From NCBI GenBank assembly GCA_003116995.1, contig BDSL01000101.1, positions 1 through 64,000 of the forward strand: a DNA stretch of 64,000 bases, read 5' to 3'. The DNA is from Yamagishiella unicocca (lineage: Eukaryota; Chlorophyta; Chlorophyceae; Chlamydomonadales; Volvocaceae). Below the pieces are notes generated by a model. That model did not search any database. It was not told the DNA's origin and saw nothing but the letters and a program-made list of their open reading frames with translations. Made by a program: the position numbers and the translations under genes. Shown here piece after piece: positions 31,501 through 42,887 of the stretch. The first letter of the stretch is position 1; each line of letters begins with the position of its first letter.

Positions 31501-34500
31501 TGAGAACCGCCATCACAGGCCCAGCCAGGAGGCAAGACCCGTGGGTCGTTGACGAGCGCCGCCTCATTTCCGTACCCGAGCATCAGCAATTCGGTGATGG
31601 GTTCGGCTTCCGAGCCATGCTGTTGCTGCCGCCAGCTCGGAAGCGGCAGCCGGAAGGACCGCACCAGCACCTCCCACGCGGTGGCCACCTTGTCCCCACA
31701 GCCTCCCGTCCGCCTCAGCATCTCATCCCTCAGTGCAGCGTTGCTCCACACGCCCGAGGCCGTGAAAGCATCAGCTGCCTCCCGCGGCATCATGTAGCCG
31801 CCCACTACGCCCAGCACCCAGCTCTTGTTAATGGTGGCCGCAGCGAACAGCCCCCTACCCCCTCGGGCTGGGTCAGGTCCGGGCACCACCAGGCTCGAAA
31901 GCAGGGGCAGGGCTTCATCCCCGGGGAGCGGTGCATCCCAGGCCATGGTGAGGTTCAGGAAGCGAGCGAGCCGGTTAACCATGATAACACGACGGAGGCC
32001 ATAGCGCATAAAGGCATCCACTACCATGTTCTCCATCTCAGCTGTGAGTCCGGGCCGGTCAGCAGCGCCGCCGCCATCGATGCCAGGGATGTGGATCTGT
32101 TTGGAGGCGGGGTCCCAAGATGCGAGACCGCCTCCTGCAGCCCCCGCCGCTGCGCGCATGCCCTTCTCCCAGTCCTCCATCGCACGGCGCACCACGGGGG
32201 CCAGGTCGGGGTGGAACGTGAGGCCGCACAGCCGCAGCTCGCCCGGCTGCAGCGGCGGCAGGCCCAGCTCCGCCGTCGACATGTAGCCGTGCAAGTGCGC
32301 GTGGGTTAGGGAGGCGGCGGGCAGCGGCAGAGCTGCGGCGGCAGCGAGATCGCCGGCAGCTGGCGCCTCGATGGGGTTCTGCTGCGTAAGTGTTTGGGCT
32401 CCCGCGGCTGCAGCTTCTTCGGCAGCGGCGACCACTGGAGGCGGCTCGCTGACAGCTGGTATGCGCGCCACTTCTTCGGGCGCAGCGTGCAGGGATACCG
32501 CCCCGGCCTCGGCGGCCGTTTGCTGAGCGTCAGTGCCAATGCCGTTGCCGTTGCCGCTGCGCAAGATCTGCAGCTCAAACTCGTACCCCTCCTTGCCCTC
32601 CAGTGCTCTGAACAGCGCCACGTCACCAGGGCTGGCGTCCAGACCCTTGGTAGGTGCCAGGCGGATACTTGCCCAGCTGCGAGAGGTGGAACCCTGGAGG
32701 CACGTCGGGGGAACAACGTTGCGGTGTGGGGGGGGGGGGCAATCATGCAGGAAGCCGTGCCACACAGACACACACGCACACACGGACGGCAGCGTCCTGG
32801 CTCGTCTAGGCAAGCCCGGCCGACACCTGGGCGTGCAACACAGCGAGATGCCCCTGAGCTCACTGACACCTCAGCGCACCCTCAAATGAATCAACAACGC
32901 ATCGTCGTGTGGCGCTGCGTTGAGTACCGCCCAGGATACCGCACCGTCGCGCGGTGCAGCCCCTTCCGGGGCCCCGACACCCGCCTCACCATCCAGCCAG
33001 GCATCGCTCTGCCCGCATGCCGCCCGCCCATACCGACCCCGACAGCCCGCGTGTGCCCTAGCTTCGGTCGTCGGCCATTCCTCCCGTCCCACGCTCACCT
33101 CCCAACGCCGGCCACTGGCGCGCTCCGTGATCGCGATGCGGCAGCTCTGGTCGATTGGCAGGTTCGAAAATACGCCGCCCTCCCGGACCATTTGCACTGT
33201 CGCCCGGATTGAGCACCTGGGCGCCGAAAAGTCGCTGCGCACCAGGACCTTCCCGAACCGCTCGTCAAACTCGGGTGCGCCTTCCGCCGGCGGACCGGGC
33301 TGCTCCCGCCCCACCGCGTCATCCACGACCCTGCTGCCTCCGGCCGGGGGCAGCGGACCAAGGCCAACGCCCACCACTCTGGATAGGGTAACAGGAGCCC
33401 CCGCCTCCGCCCCCGCCTCCACCCGTGGCCTTTTGGCTGCCTGCTGCTTGCCGCCTGCGTGAGTCCAGGGCCCTGCGGCTGTTGGCGACGGCTCACTCGG
33501 CGCGGCGCCGCCCTGGTCACCCCGCAGGTGCTCCTCGCCCTCCTCCTCGTGCTGCTGTTCGTGCTCCCCCAGCAATAGCTTCCGGGACTGTTTCCCTTCT
33601 GGTGGTGGCGTTTCGCGCCGCACTAGGTTCACGACGTGTCCGCAGCTGGGCACGTAGCTGAAGACAACGAAATCACCACACCGCATGCGCGACGACGCCA
33701 ACCACGGCCCGAGCCCCAAGATGTAGGTGGGAAGCCTGCTCCGGGCAGCAGTCCTCAGATACTGGACCGCACGCACTTTCCGAGGCATGCTGCTCCCGCC
33801 ACAACTGCCGGCGCCGGCTCCGGGACAGCGCACCCGCAGTGGCACCTCCCTGCGACCATCAACCTCCCTACAAGCACCGTACTTGAACATGTGTTCTGCC
33901 GTCGCCGACCTGATGCACAACATCGACCTGCTGAGCATCCCCTCAGTGAGCTCTATGCTTTGCAGTTCCAGGGCTGCGGTTTTGCCGCTGTCGACAACGG
34001 CGTTGGGCTGGGAGGTGCCGCCCTGGGAGGCACTGCCTGGCGAGGAGGGCGCTGCCCTTTGCTCGGAGGTGGCTGCAGCCGTGCACGGACCCCGGCTTGA
34101 GCCCGGGGGGTCCCTACGTGGCGGTGCTTCTTGCTGGTTTCGGGGCTTCTTGTGCGAATGGCGCCCAGCCCCGGCAGCATCACGCGGGCCGGCAGCTGCA
34201 GCCGCTGCAGCTGCCGCGTCAGCAGCAGTAGCAGCAGGAAGAGAGGTGGTTCGCGGTAGGCTGCCGCCAGTGGTGGCGCTGAACTCCGCGGTGGCTGTCA
34301 GGGAGGGAACGCATGCAGCTGCCAGCTCATGCCCGCTGCCCCGACCGGTGATGACGTCGGTCAGCTGCTGGGGATCAAGGTGCTGCTGTTGCTGCTGCAG
34401 GGCCGCTGTTGCCGCCTGTAGCTTGCCCGGTGAGGCGACCTCCAGCAAGAAACTCTGGGGCGGCTCAAAGCACAGCTGCACCACCGCACCCTCACTCAGT

Positions 34501-35096
34501 CCCAGCCCCTCATACCAGCCCGTCAGGCCGTGCAATTTACAAACCAGGACGACACCGCCGGCGCTGGCAGGGAGCGCCTCAACCCCTGCAGGCGCCTGAG
34601 GGCCTTGCTGCCGTGACGGCGACTTTGGCGGCCGCGCCTCATCCCTCATCGGAGCGGCCGCGTTCTGGCCGCCTCGGGCGCCCCAACGAACAACGGCGCC
34701 CGCCACTTCGCCTCCACCACCGGAGGTCGCATCCCGCAACGCCAGCGGCATGCTCCAGGGGAAGGCTGTGAGGTCTAGGGAGGGCACCAAACCCGCATCC
34801 AGCGGGAAGTCCCTGTGCAGGAGGAGGTAGCCCCCTCGGAGCATCCTGGCAGTGACGGTCACCCGGACGCTGAAGGCCCGCGGCGAGGAGGCGCCCTCCG
34901 CACCGGGCTCGGCGGCCGGTGCGCTGTGCTGTGGCCCGCTGTCGCCAGCTCCTCGACATCCATTTTCCTGCAGCGGGTTGGCGGTGCAGATAAGGCCCAT
35001 GTGCACATCGCGCACAACAGCTGCCGTTATCGCTGCGACTGGTGGCTTCGGAGCATGATGCACGGCAAGACCCGCAGGCAAGGAGCGTGCTGACAT
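28506..35096 (-). CDS. Gene A: multi-B3-like / SET-domain fusion protein
   Basis: Four exons (35096-33099, 32693-31401, 31148-29094, 28775-28506) join in frame to about 1,870 residues. The ATG follows an in-frame stop. Order: B3-like 1 (about 75-225: VTARMLRGGYLLLHRDFPL ... LHGLTGWYEGLGLSEGAVV); B3-like 2 (about 375-520: YILGLGPWLASSRMRCGDFV); B3-like 3, split by intron 1 (YGKVLVRSDFSAPRCSIR ... SWASIRLAPTKGLDASPGDV); SET domain, N-part GGRGLFAAATINKSWVLGVV, then LGYGNEAALVNDPRV, then NCM joined by intron 2 to VLPISVRGLVLPVLVALRDI and APGEQLLRDYGAGWW; RS- and Pro-rich repeats; and B3-like 4, split by intron 3 (YGKVLGTADIACGRLVPSGS ... LRGLLDLYGELGARERDVLL). It is probably a nuclear chromatin protein with methyltransferase potential. 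SET is well supported; B3 is by pattern only. Confidence 0.8.
28782..28925. repeat. Degenerate 12-15 bp repeat in gene A intron 3
   Basis: Runs of atcagcagtggc and agcagtagcaac-type units fill the left half of the intron that splits B3-like domain 4. They are visible as alternating Ser/Asn/Ile codons in a + frame and are not coding. Confidence 0.7.
29525..29830. repeat. 21-bp repeat encoding PPPLPQC heptads (gene A)
   Basis: About a dozen 21-base units (gagggcactgcggcagtggcg on +) read in gene A as proline-rich heptads P-P-P-L-P-Q-C, preceded by SHCPPP units. The frame is preserved (21 = 3 x 7), which supports its being coding. Two interleaved variants (cgg/ggag) suggest recent slippage or unequal exchange. 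Confidence 0.88.
30215..30495. repeat. 36-bp repeat encoding an RS-rich dodecamer (gene A)
   Basis: About eight units of 36 bases encode S-R-S-P-G-R-R-K-Q-Q-T-R with Glu-to-Arg/Thr variants. Together with flanking SRSRSRRRPRSRSWSP this makes an SR-type, highly basic region between the SET domain and B3-like domain 4. The frame is kept. SR-rich regions are phosphorylated and bind RNA or splicing factors in other proteins; here that is inference. Confidence 0.9.
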
Positions 35097-35505
35097 GAGG
35101 TTCGGCGGCTGCAGACTGGTGGTGGAACGTGGCTAGGCAGCCGTACAGGGCTGCACGAGGTCTCGACATGAGCGCAGACACGCCGCTTGCCTGTGTCGCC
35201 ACCATTCGTTGGACGACCCCTCCGCCGGTGGAGACGGGAGGAGCGCCACTGCCGGTTCAGTCACCGCCTTGCTGTCCCGAAAACTCTCCCTGGAGCGAAG
35301 TGATGGGGGATCGGAAAATGAAGGGGAATTGGGCTAGTCCGCGAACACAATCATGCCACGTTGTGGAGCACCGGAAGGTAAGTCTGATCGGCACTGATAG
35401 AGCTAGGGTTGCAGCAACATAAGTGCCGTTGCGGGTCCCAGAAGACAGACTTGCAGCAACCGGATAACCGTTTACAAACGACGCACCTATCTTGGTATCT
35501 GCTAC
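33565..35505 (-). repeat. Segmental duplication: 5' part of gene A (source copy)
   Basis: This stretch (first two B3-like domains plus about 400 bp upstream of the ATG) recurs in direct orientation at about 53370-55315 with few differences (roughly ten amino-acid changes in about 500 residues). Homology ends at about 35505, just after a shared cgacgcacctatcttgg. Confidence 0.93.
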
Positions 35506-35509
35506 CACA

Positions 35510-36800
35510 ACTGCGCCATTTGCAGCCTCCTGCTGATTCCAGAGAATCCACTAGGGCACGCTAGGGCACACTCGAATTCGTTACGCCTGAGACACGTTGG
35601 TAGGATGAACATAATGGTTGACCTCGTGGTCATGTACTTCAGGATGTCAACGATGCAGACGAAATAAGCTGAGGACATGATATGCACGATGTCATGACGA
35701 CACTCATTTGCCGTCGCACAACCAACGAGCCCGCCAACACCAATTGCACCAATTGCATTATGCCCCAGATAGCTCCCGCAATCGCACATAAATGACCATC
35801 ACCACAGGTTCGACACGGCTAAAGGCTACAGTTTTACAACGCATGGTCCTGGCCATTTCGGGCGTTCAAACACTTCGGCGACTGGCTAGTAGACTATTGC
35901 CAGCCTATGCCCTGACTGTAACACGTAGCGAGCAATTCAGTAGCCACTTAGTAGCTTAGTATAGTAGCCAGTAGTCGAGATGTCCTCACCTGCTTGGTGG
36001 CTCAACAAGGCGCGACTTGCAGCACTAGAGCAGGCTAGTACTCCGCCACCCACAGCAGCACGGGCTCGTGATCTCGTCAGTAAATCCAACGCTGCACTAA
36101 TTAAAAGGTCGCCATCGCCGCGACAACCGTTGGAAAGCGTGTCCTGCCAAGCCCAGAATAACAGGCCTGGTGTACTCTCATGTGGATAGCAATTGAGGTG
36201 CCGCCCTGAATGCTCAGTTTCATAGGATATTGAATGACGTTTGGGTTCGTAGGTATTTGTCGTTTGCTCTGAAGCCTTTTTTGCGTACGGCAATCGGGTA
36301 GTTGCATGCCCTCCCACTGTCCCACAGCAGCATCGCCAGCATGCGTCACAATTCCTCCATATAATTATTAGTGTTGCTGGTTCATGGCATATGGTTTTGG
36401 CGATGTGCGTGTGCCGCTGTCCCACCCTTGACCCTCCTTACCCGCGTGTCACGACACAGCGAGTAACCATCACAGCGCGTGCAGAGTGCGTTAGTTGCCG
36501 TACGCTAAGGGCATGAGTTGCGCCCTGCGGTTAGCGTTGTCTGGTAGATGTGGTTACATGGCTTTGATTGCCGGTAATGACGGTAGTTATATTAGTGCTA
36601 TTGTTGCAGTAGATGTGAAGCCAACGGACACATGTGCATGTGTCGGCAGCAATGGTAGATGTGCTCCAGGGATGGCAGTTAGCCACGTTCGGGAGCGCAC
36701 CTAGGCCCGCTGCCTGGAATGCCCAGGCAGCGGAGTTTGTCGTCACAAACTAACAAAGTCTGGAAGAAACAGCCCTGTACTGACAAATCGCTGTAAGACT
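35510..36800. other. No recognisable gene; AT-richer intergenic DNA
   Basis: Short open frames only, with no motifs or splice structure. It separates the gene A upstream region from the retroelement. Confidence 0.45.
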
Positions 36801-37228
36801 AGTGCGTACCTCCGCCCATTCTCTCAACAGCATCCACAACTTGCACGTCGCAGTGTGTTGATTGCTCAGCCGTGTCTGGCAGTCTTTTCGCTCTCTTCAC
36901 TCCAAGAGCCGACGCACGCGCGTCGGTGCCGCGTCCGGCAGCCAGGCGGCCTCTGGAGCAGCGAATCCTCGACAAACTCCGCTGGACGTCAGACCAACCT
37001 GAGGTTTGCGAAGTCTCGCAACTAGGGGTCACCAGTAGGATAGAGACAGCACTAGCGAGGCTAGCAGCATTTGTCTTGAGTCGGCAGGACACTGCCGCCA
37101 TCCTGTTTTGCTCGTTGCTTGAGAAGCAATCGTGGCACCTAAGCAAGTAGAGAAGCTGGCTGCGCCCCTTCCCGTACCGTTGTTGTCTCCACTTCTAGCG
37201 ACTACGCCTGGCACTTCTGCTCAATGTC

Positions 37229-39000
37229 TTGCTGCTAGTCTTCTTCAAGCTTCGAGCAACTACTGATGCCAGTGATCAGGACTTTCCCCGCGTTCCCAGG
37301 ATTGACGACAACACCGACGAGACCAACACCGACGGTCAACCCGGGCCAGCGTTACATTTGGCATCTGGTTCGTCTGGTGCATCTGGCTCATTTGGGACCG
37401 GCGAGGCCGGGAACTTTTCACTTGTCCGCAGCGGGGCTGCTGGAACCGGCGAGGCCGGGGACAATTCAGGTGTTCGCAGCGAGGCTGCTGGAACCGGCGA
37501 GGCCGGGAACATCCTGAGATCCTGCAGCGGGGCTGCTGGGATCAACGAGGCCAGGAACGCCACTCCGTCTTGCGACGCAGCGGCTGGTACTGAACTCGGT
37601 TATCTTCAAGGCGAGGCGCCCGAGGAGGAGCCACCTGCGAGGAATCTACCTGCGCCCTTCACCGTCGCCGTCGTCCGCCCTTTCGCCATGGGACCCGGAG
37701 GCTTCAGCAAGCCACCACCCTACTTGGGTCAACCAGGTGATTTCGAAAGTTGGAGGGTCCGGTTTGATGCCCACAAGCAGATGGTACTGTGCAATGGCCA
37801 AATGGCGGCTCAACCAGCTATCCTAGCCATCACCTTCAACGCAACCGTCCTCAACGTGGGGCCATCATCACCTTTCGGCACCTGGGTGATGGACACCTAT
37901 GCGGCGATTCATGCGGAGCATGAGCAGAGATTCCACACGTTGGCACCGCTGGGGGCGGTGCCACGCTCATATCTGGGCACTGGCTACATGAAGGCGGACG
38001 GCACCATTGTCGCGGACCTATGGGACACCTGGATTGCGGCAGCAAAGGCGTGGTTTGACATCGCCGACCCCATGGCTCGCGGCCGTGCTGAGAGTTTCAA
38101 ACAGCTCCCAGAGGAGGCGCCACATGAGGCCGGCCAGCGGTACTCGGAGATCATCAACAGGCTGTCGAACGAGGATGCCTGTGCCAAAGACAAGGCCAGG
38201 TGGTTTCTCGTTGGCCTGCACGACCAGGCAATGAGGCATTGGGTAAACCAACAGTTCCTAGCCCAGAATGGGCCGGCCGGCATGGACCTTCGAGGCCGTG
38301 CTGGAGCTCGCCAACCTATACCACATGCGGAATCAGCTTTCGCCTATGTTGTACGGGGCTGGCGTCGTGAAGAGCAGGGCTCACTCGATGGCCACCACTG
38401 CAGCCGGGGGCGCATCGGAGGCCATCGGGTCCGCCGTCACCAGCCTGCACCTGGGGGAGCTACATTAGTTTTTGGAGGCACAGCGCCGCCAGATGGACAT
38501 GCTCACCAATCAGATGCAGACCATGGCCACGTCAATGGCCACCGCCGTGCACGGGGGGGCGGGGCCCTCTCGTCATGGTGCACAGCAGGGCAACTGGGGG
38601 CAACCGGCCGGGGGCCGGGGGCAACCGGCCGGGGGCCGGTGGCCCAACCCCAGCGGCCGTGGTCAGCATGCCAGCGGCCGTGGAGGCGAACGCGGTGCAG
38701 CGCCGGGCCGGGGGCCCAAGCTGAGCATCAACGACCCGGGCCCTCTCACGGGCAGCCTGCCGCCGTGTGACTACATGAACTGCCAGGGCAAGTGGGAAAA
38801 CCACAGCCAGGACTTCTGCTACCAGGCGCAGCGGGATGGCCTCCCGACCGCCAACATCAAGCCACCACCACAGTTGCCCGCGCGGGGCATGCGCAACATG
38901 GCAACCCGAGCCCAGGAGGCACAGCATGACGAGGAGGAGTACGACCCGCGCGTCATGTTGTGCAGCAGGTTGGTCGGAGGGGCTGAGGGAGAATGGTGGG
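37229..39000 (+). pseudogene. Retrotransposon Gag-like protein, frameshifted
   Basis: After a Gly/Ala-rich repeated N-part (GTGEAGN units) comes a Gag-like core (PYLGQPGDFESWRVRFDAHK ... DLWDTWIAAAKAWFDI). Near 38270 the Gag frame shifts, and the continuation (FEAVLELANLYHMRNQL) is in another frame that meets a stop at 38466-38468. Further on is a CDYMNCQGKWENHSQDFCY stretch, a zinc-knuckle-like Cys/His cluster (not a canonical CCHC). At least one frameshift and one stop mean it is not functional as it stands. Confidence 0.7.
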
Positions 39001-40450
39001 GCCGTACACCTCGCTCGTCTCAACCAAGGCGCAGCTGCTGCAAGAGCAACGACGCAACCTGCAGCTCGAGGTGCCCTCACTTCTACCGCAGCTCGTTGTG
39101 TCGCCAGCGCCGGTCAATGCAGCACCGTCACCGTCTGCACCGTCGTTGCCCGCAGCCGTGCCCGTCTTAGCCGCTGTTGCATCCGCAGCCCTGGCCGTGC
39201 CCGCCATGGTGCACACCGCCAACGTCGTCCGGGACCCGCTGCCCGTTGGTTACACGCAGCAGCTGCCAGGGCAGCTGCCCAGCACCTTGCCAAGGGCAAG
39301 CAAGGCAGCAGGGGTCGTCGCCAGGTTTGAGGTCAGCCTGCCTGGTGGGCCGCACTGCGCATGAGGAGGAACTGGAGTTCACGGCCGAGGAGGAAGCTGA
39401 GATGGCAGAGCTGGCGCAGGCGGAGCTGCCACCACCACCACCTTCCACCCTCACATCCCAGTCAGGTGCCGGACCCTTGCACCTGGGGCCTCAGTACGGC
39501 CAGCCGGCCACCGACACCTTCGCTGAGATGGCGAGGCTGTTGGCCGCCACCATGGATCTGACAGTACGGGCCCTGCTGGTTGGGACACTCAGCCGGCTCT
39601 CTGGCAAGCACGCTACGGAAGCGCCACCCAGTCCCCAACGGCCGACGCAGTGTCCGCATGAAGGGGATGCCGACAGCGAAACCGGTGAGATGTATGAGGG
39701 CCCCCTTCCCTCGGCAATCGAGTTGGAGCGGATGGGCATCCGCCCCGTGGCTTACAAGGGCGCCGATGAGTTTGGGGTCAGGAGCCTCGACCGTCAGGAA
39801 CGGGCTGTCCACCGGCAGCTGCACCGCCACGGTTACCAGCCGCCACGACCGCCGCCGCCATCGTCGCTTCATAGCCACCTGGAATACCCAAAGCCACCAC
39901 CCAAAGCTGGGCCACAAGGGCGCCTGCTGTCTCCGAGCCTGGGGGGCCCAGGACCATCAGCGCCGCCAGCCATCACATCGACTCATGGGCGACTGCGGTC
40001 CCCGGGCCCGGGGGGCCCGGGCCCGTCAGCCCCGCCCATAGCAGCACCACGCGGGCAACAGCAACACCCGGGTCCGGGGGGCCCGGGGCCGGCCCTGCCG
40101 CCACCATGAGGGCGCTCGAGCCCGCCTGCCCAGCGTGTGGCGCATCCAGGCTATGAAGGTGTGCACTGGTCTGCCACGGAGCTAGTGCGGCCGCTCATGC
40201 CACCAGGGTTGGCCGCGGTCGGAGGAGCACGGCAAGGCCCTCCCGCTGGTGATCGTCGTGCTCCCCCGCCTGCCCGGGGGGCTGGCAGGGAGCAACAGCG
40301 GGAGAGGGCGGCGGCACCATGGGCGCGGAGCATGTCCCCCCAACCGCCACCACACACGCGACGCCGGCAGCAGGACGTGCAGTCTTGCACCTACCACCCA
40401 TCGCCAACTGAGTACCCCCGGGTGCCGTTCGTCGTCTGCGGACCAGAGCC

Positions 40451-41665
40451 TTGGCAGCTACGCCTGGAATTTCACCAAGGCGATCCCCAGCGCACCAAGG
40501 CTGGGCGCGCTCACACCGTGGGGTTCGACACCGGCCTCCGCGCTTACGCCGTCTTCCGGCAGGATTTTTCCTGGAGCGAAGTGGGCTAACCTACTCCACG
40601 GTGCGCCGGCCGAACATCTATGACTGGGAACACCGGGAGCACCAGGCCCTGGGCTCAGTGTCAGAAGGGCACCTGCAGTTTTGCCTACCCTCGTGGCAGC
40701 ACATAGCAGTCCGCCCGCCACCTTCCGCCTCCAACTGCTTCTGGCCAGTGGTGCGTGACCAGGAACACGACATTGTGCTTGGGAATGCCTTCCTGCATCA
40801 GCACGGACAGCTAGACCTCGCCACAGGTCAGCACATCGGCACCCTGTGGCTGACCAACTTCGGCGCAGTGGAGGCCGCCACCTTTCCCCTTGTCTCGGGA
40901 GTCGCTGACAGGATTGTGTATGCGTCTGCCAGTGTGGGGAAGGCCGCACCATCGCCCGCGCCACAGCCGACTGTGCCGTCCGTGCATCAGCTGCGGATCC
41001 GCCAGGCCAAGGCAGCAAACTGGCGGCACCGGAATGCCTGCCGGCACCTGGGCCAATGCGCCCTGCAACACCTGGAGAGGGACCGGCAACGCATGGCTGA
41101 GGAGCAGCAGCAGCAGCAGCATGACTCCAAGAAGCTGTGGCGGTTGTCGCAGAAGTGGTGGGGCCACTCCGCGTCACCCGCGGACGAGATCCAGGCAGCC
41201 TCCCCGCCGTGGCCGCCTCGGCCCGCCAGGTGGCCCACAGCTTGGACAGCACCACGGTGCTGGCTGGGCACGGGATTATGGGCAGCACTGCTCCTGTTGT
41301 CGTTCCTTGCCCTGCACGCCAATGCGGGCAACGAGCCACCCTTCCGCCCGCCTGTTGAGGGTTTCAACGCCGCTCACTGCGACATCTTCAGCCGTGCCCC
41401 AATGCTGGCGCAGCTACGGAATCGCGTGGCACCAGCTGTACCACCACGCGGGGGGGTGGGCCTGCGGGGCTCGCTCATCCCTCCACCACCTACTGGACCT
41501 GCGCTTCTGAGCACACCTACCAGACCTGCACTTCTGAGCAACATGCTGGCTGCCCGGGGGGCAGACCTAAGCTTGCCAGGAGTGGATACTGAGCCAGACC
41601 GCGGGGCAGTTTGGCTGGGAAGTGCTGACCGTGAGCCGGACCGTGGGGCGGTCTGGCCGGGCAGC
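40451..41665 (+). pseudogene. Retroviral-type aspartic protease-like fragment (left palindrome arm)
   Basis: Contains the active-site-like VGFDTGLRAYAVF and, about 95 residues on, DIVLGNAFLHQHG, the D-T-G and I-L-G-x-x-x-L pattern of retrotransposon proteases. After a Gln-rich linker there is a hydrophobic segment (WAALLLLSFLALHANAG) and Pro-rich sequence. No reverse transcriptase follows; the sequence turns into its own inverted copy at about 41668. Confidence 0.7.
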
Positions 41666-42853
41666 GACGCGGGCCTGCACCTTCCAGGAGCTAGCCATGA
41701 GCCGCGTCGCTGCCCGGCCAGACTGCCCCGTGGTCAGGCTCACGGTCAGCACTGCCCAGCCAAACCGCCCCGTGGTCTGGCTCGGCATTCACTCCTGGCA
41801 AGCATAGGTCTGCCCCCCGGGCAGCCAGCATGTTGCTCAGAAGCGCAGGTCCGGTAGGTGTGCTCAGAAGCGCAGGTCCGGTAGATGGTGGAGGGATGAG
41901 TGAGCCCTGCAGGCCCCCCCCCCCACGTGGTGGTACAGCTGGCGCCACGCAATTCCATAGCTGCGCCAGCATTGGGGCACGGCTGAAGATGTCGCAGTGA
42001 GCGGCGTTGAAACCCTCAACAGGCGGGCGGAAGGATGGCTCATTGCCCGCATTGGCGTGCAGGGCAAGGAATGACAACAGGAGCAGTGCTGCCCAGAATC
42101 CCGTGCCCAGCCAGTGCCACGGTGCTGTCCAAGCTGTGGGCCACCTGGCGGGCCGAGGCGGCCACGGCGGGGAGGCTGCCTGGATCTCGTCCACGGGTGG
42201 CGCGGAGTGGCCCCGCCACTTCCATGACATCCGCCACAGCTTCTTCGAGTCACGCTGCTGCTGCTGCTGCTGCTCCTCAGCCATGCGTTGCCGGTCCCTC
42301 TCCAGGCATTGCAGGGCGCATTGGCGCAGGTGCTGGCAGGCATTCTGGTGCCACCGGTTTGCTGCCTTGGCCTGGCGGATCCGCAGCTGATGCACGGACG
42401 GCGCAGTCAGCTGTGGCGCGGGCGATGGTGCGGCCTTCCCCACACTGGCAGACGCATACACAATCCTGTCAGCGACTCCCGAGACAAGGGGAAAGGTGGC
42501 GGCCTCCACTGCGCCGAAGTTGGTCAGCCGCAGGTTGCCGACATCCTGACCTGTGGCGAGGTCTAGCTGTCCGTGCTGATGCAGGAAGGTATTCCCAAGC
42601 ACAATGTCGTGCTCCTGGTCGTGCACCACTGGCCAGAAGCAGTTGGAGGCAGAAGGTGGCGGGCGGACTGCTATGTGCTGCCGCGAGGGTAGGCAAAACC
42701 GCAGGTGCCCTTCTGACACTGAGCCCAGGGCCTGGTGCTCCTGGCGTTCCCAGTCGTAGATGTTCGGCCGGTGCACCGTGGAGTAGGTTAGCTCACTTCG
42801 CTCCAGGAAATCCTGCCGGAAGACGGCGTAAGCGTGGAGGCCGGTGTCGAACC
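40520..42853. repeat. Large palindrome: 1.15-kb inverted arms, about 30-bp spacer
   Basis: Arm 1 is about 40520-41668 and arm 2 about 41699-42853. They are reverse complements with scattered differences (for example AYAVFRQDF is kept in both; LRAYA versus LHAYA). The spacer is gcctgcaccttccaggagct plus a few bases. Such long near-perfect inverted repeats are unstable in vivo and prone to assembly error. Confidence 0.93.
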
Positions 42854-42887
42854 CACAACATGACTTCCTCCTTATCCAGGAACCCAC
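41691..42887 (-). pseudogene. Aspartic protease-like fragment (right palindrome arm)
   Basis: Mirror copy of the fragment at 40451-41665, open for nearly 400 codons on -, starting CCGFDTGLHAYAVFRQDF and containing DIVLGNTFLHQHG. Its upstream end abuts and overlaps the integrase frame (42793-42887), so integrase precedes protease on this strand. That is the reverse of normal Ty3 order and a sign of rearrangement. Confidence 0.7.
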
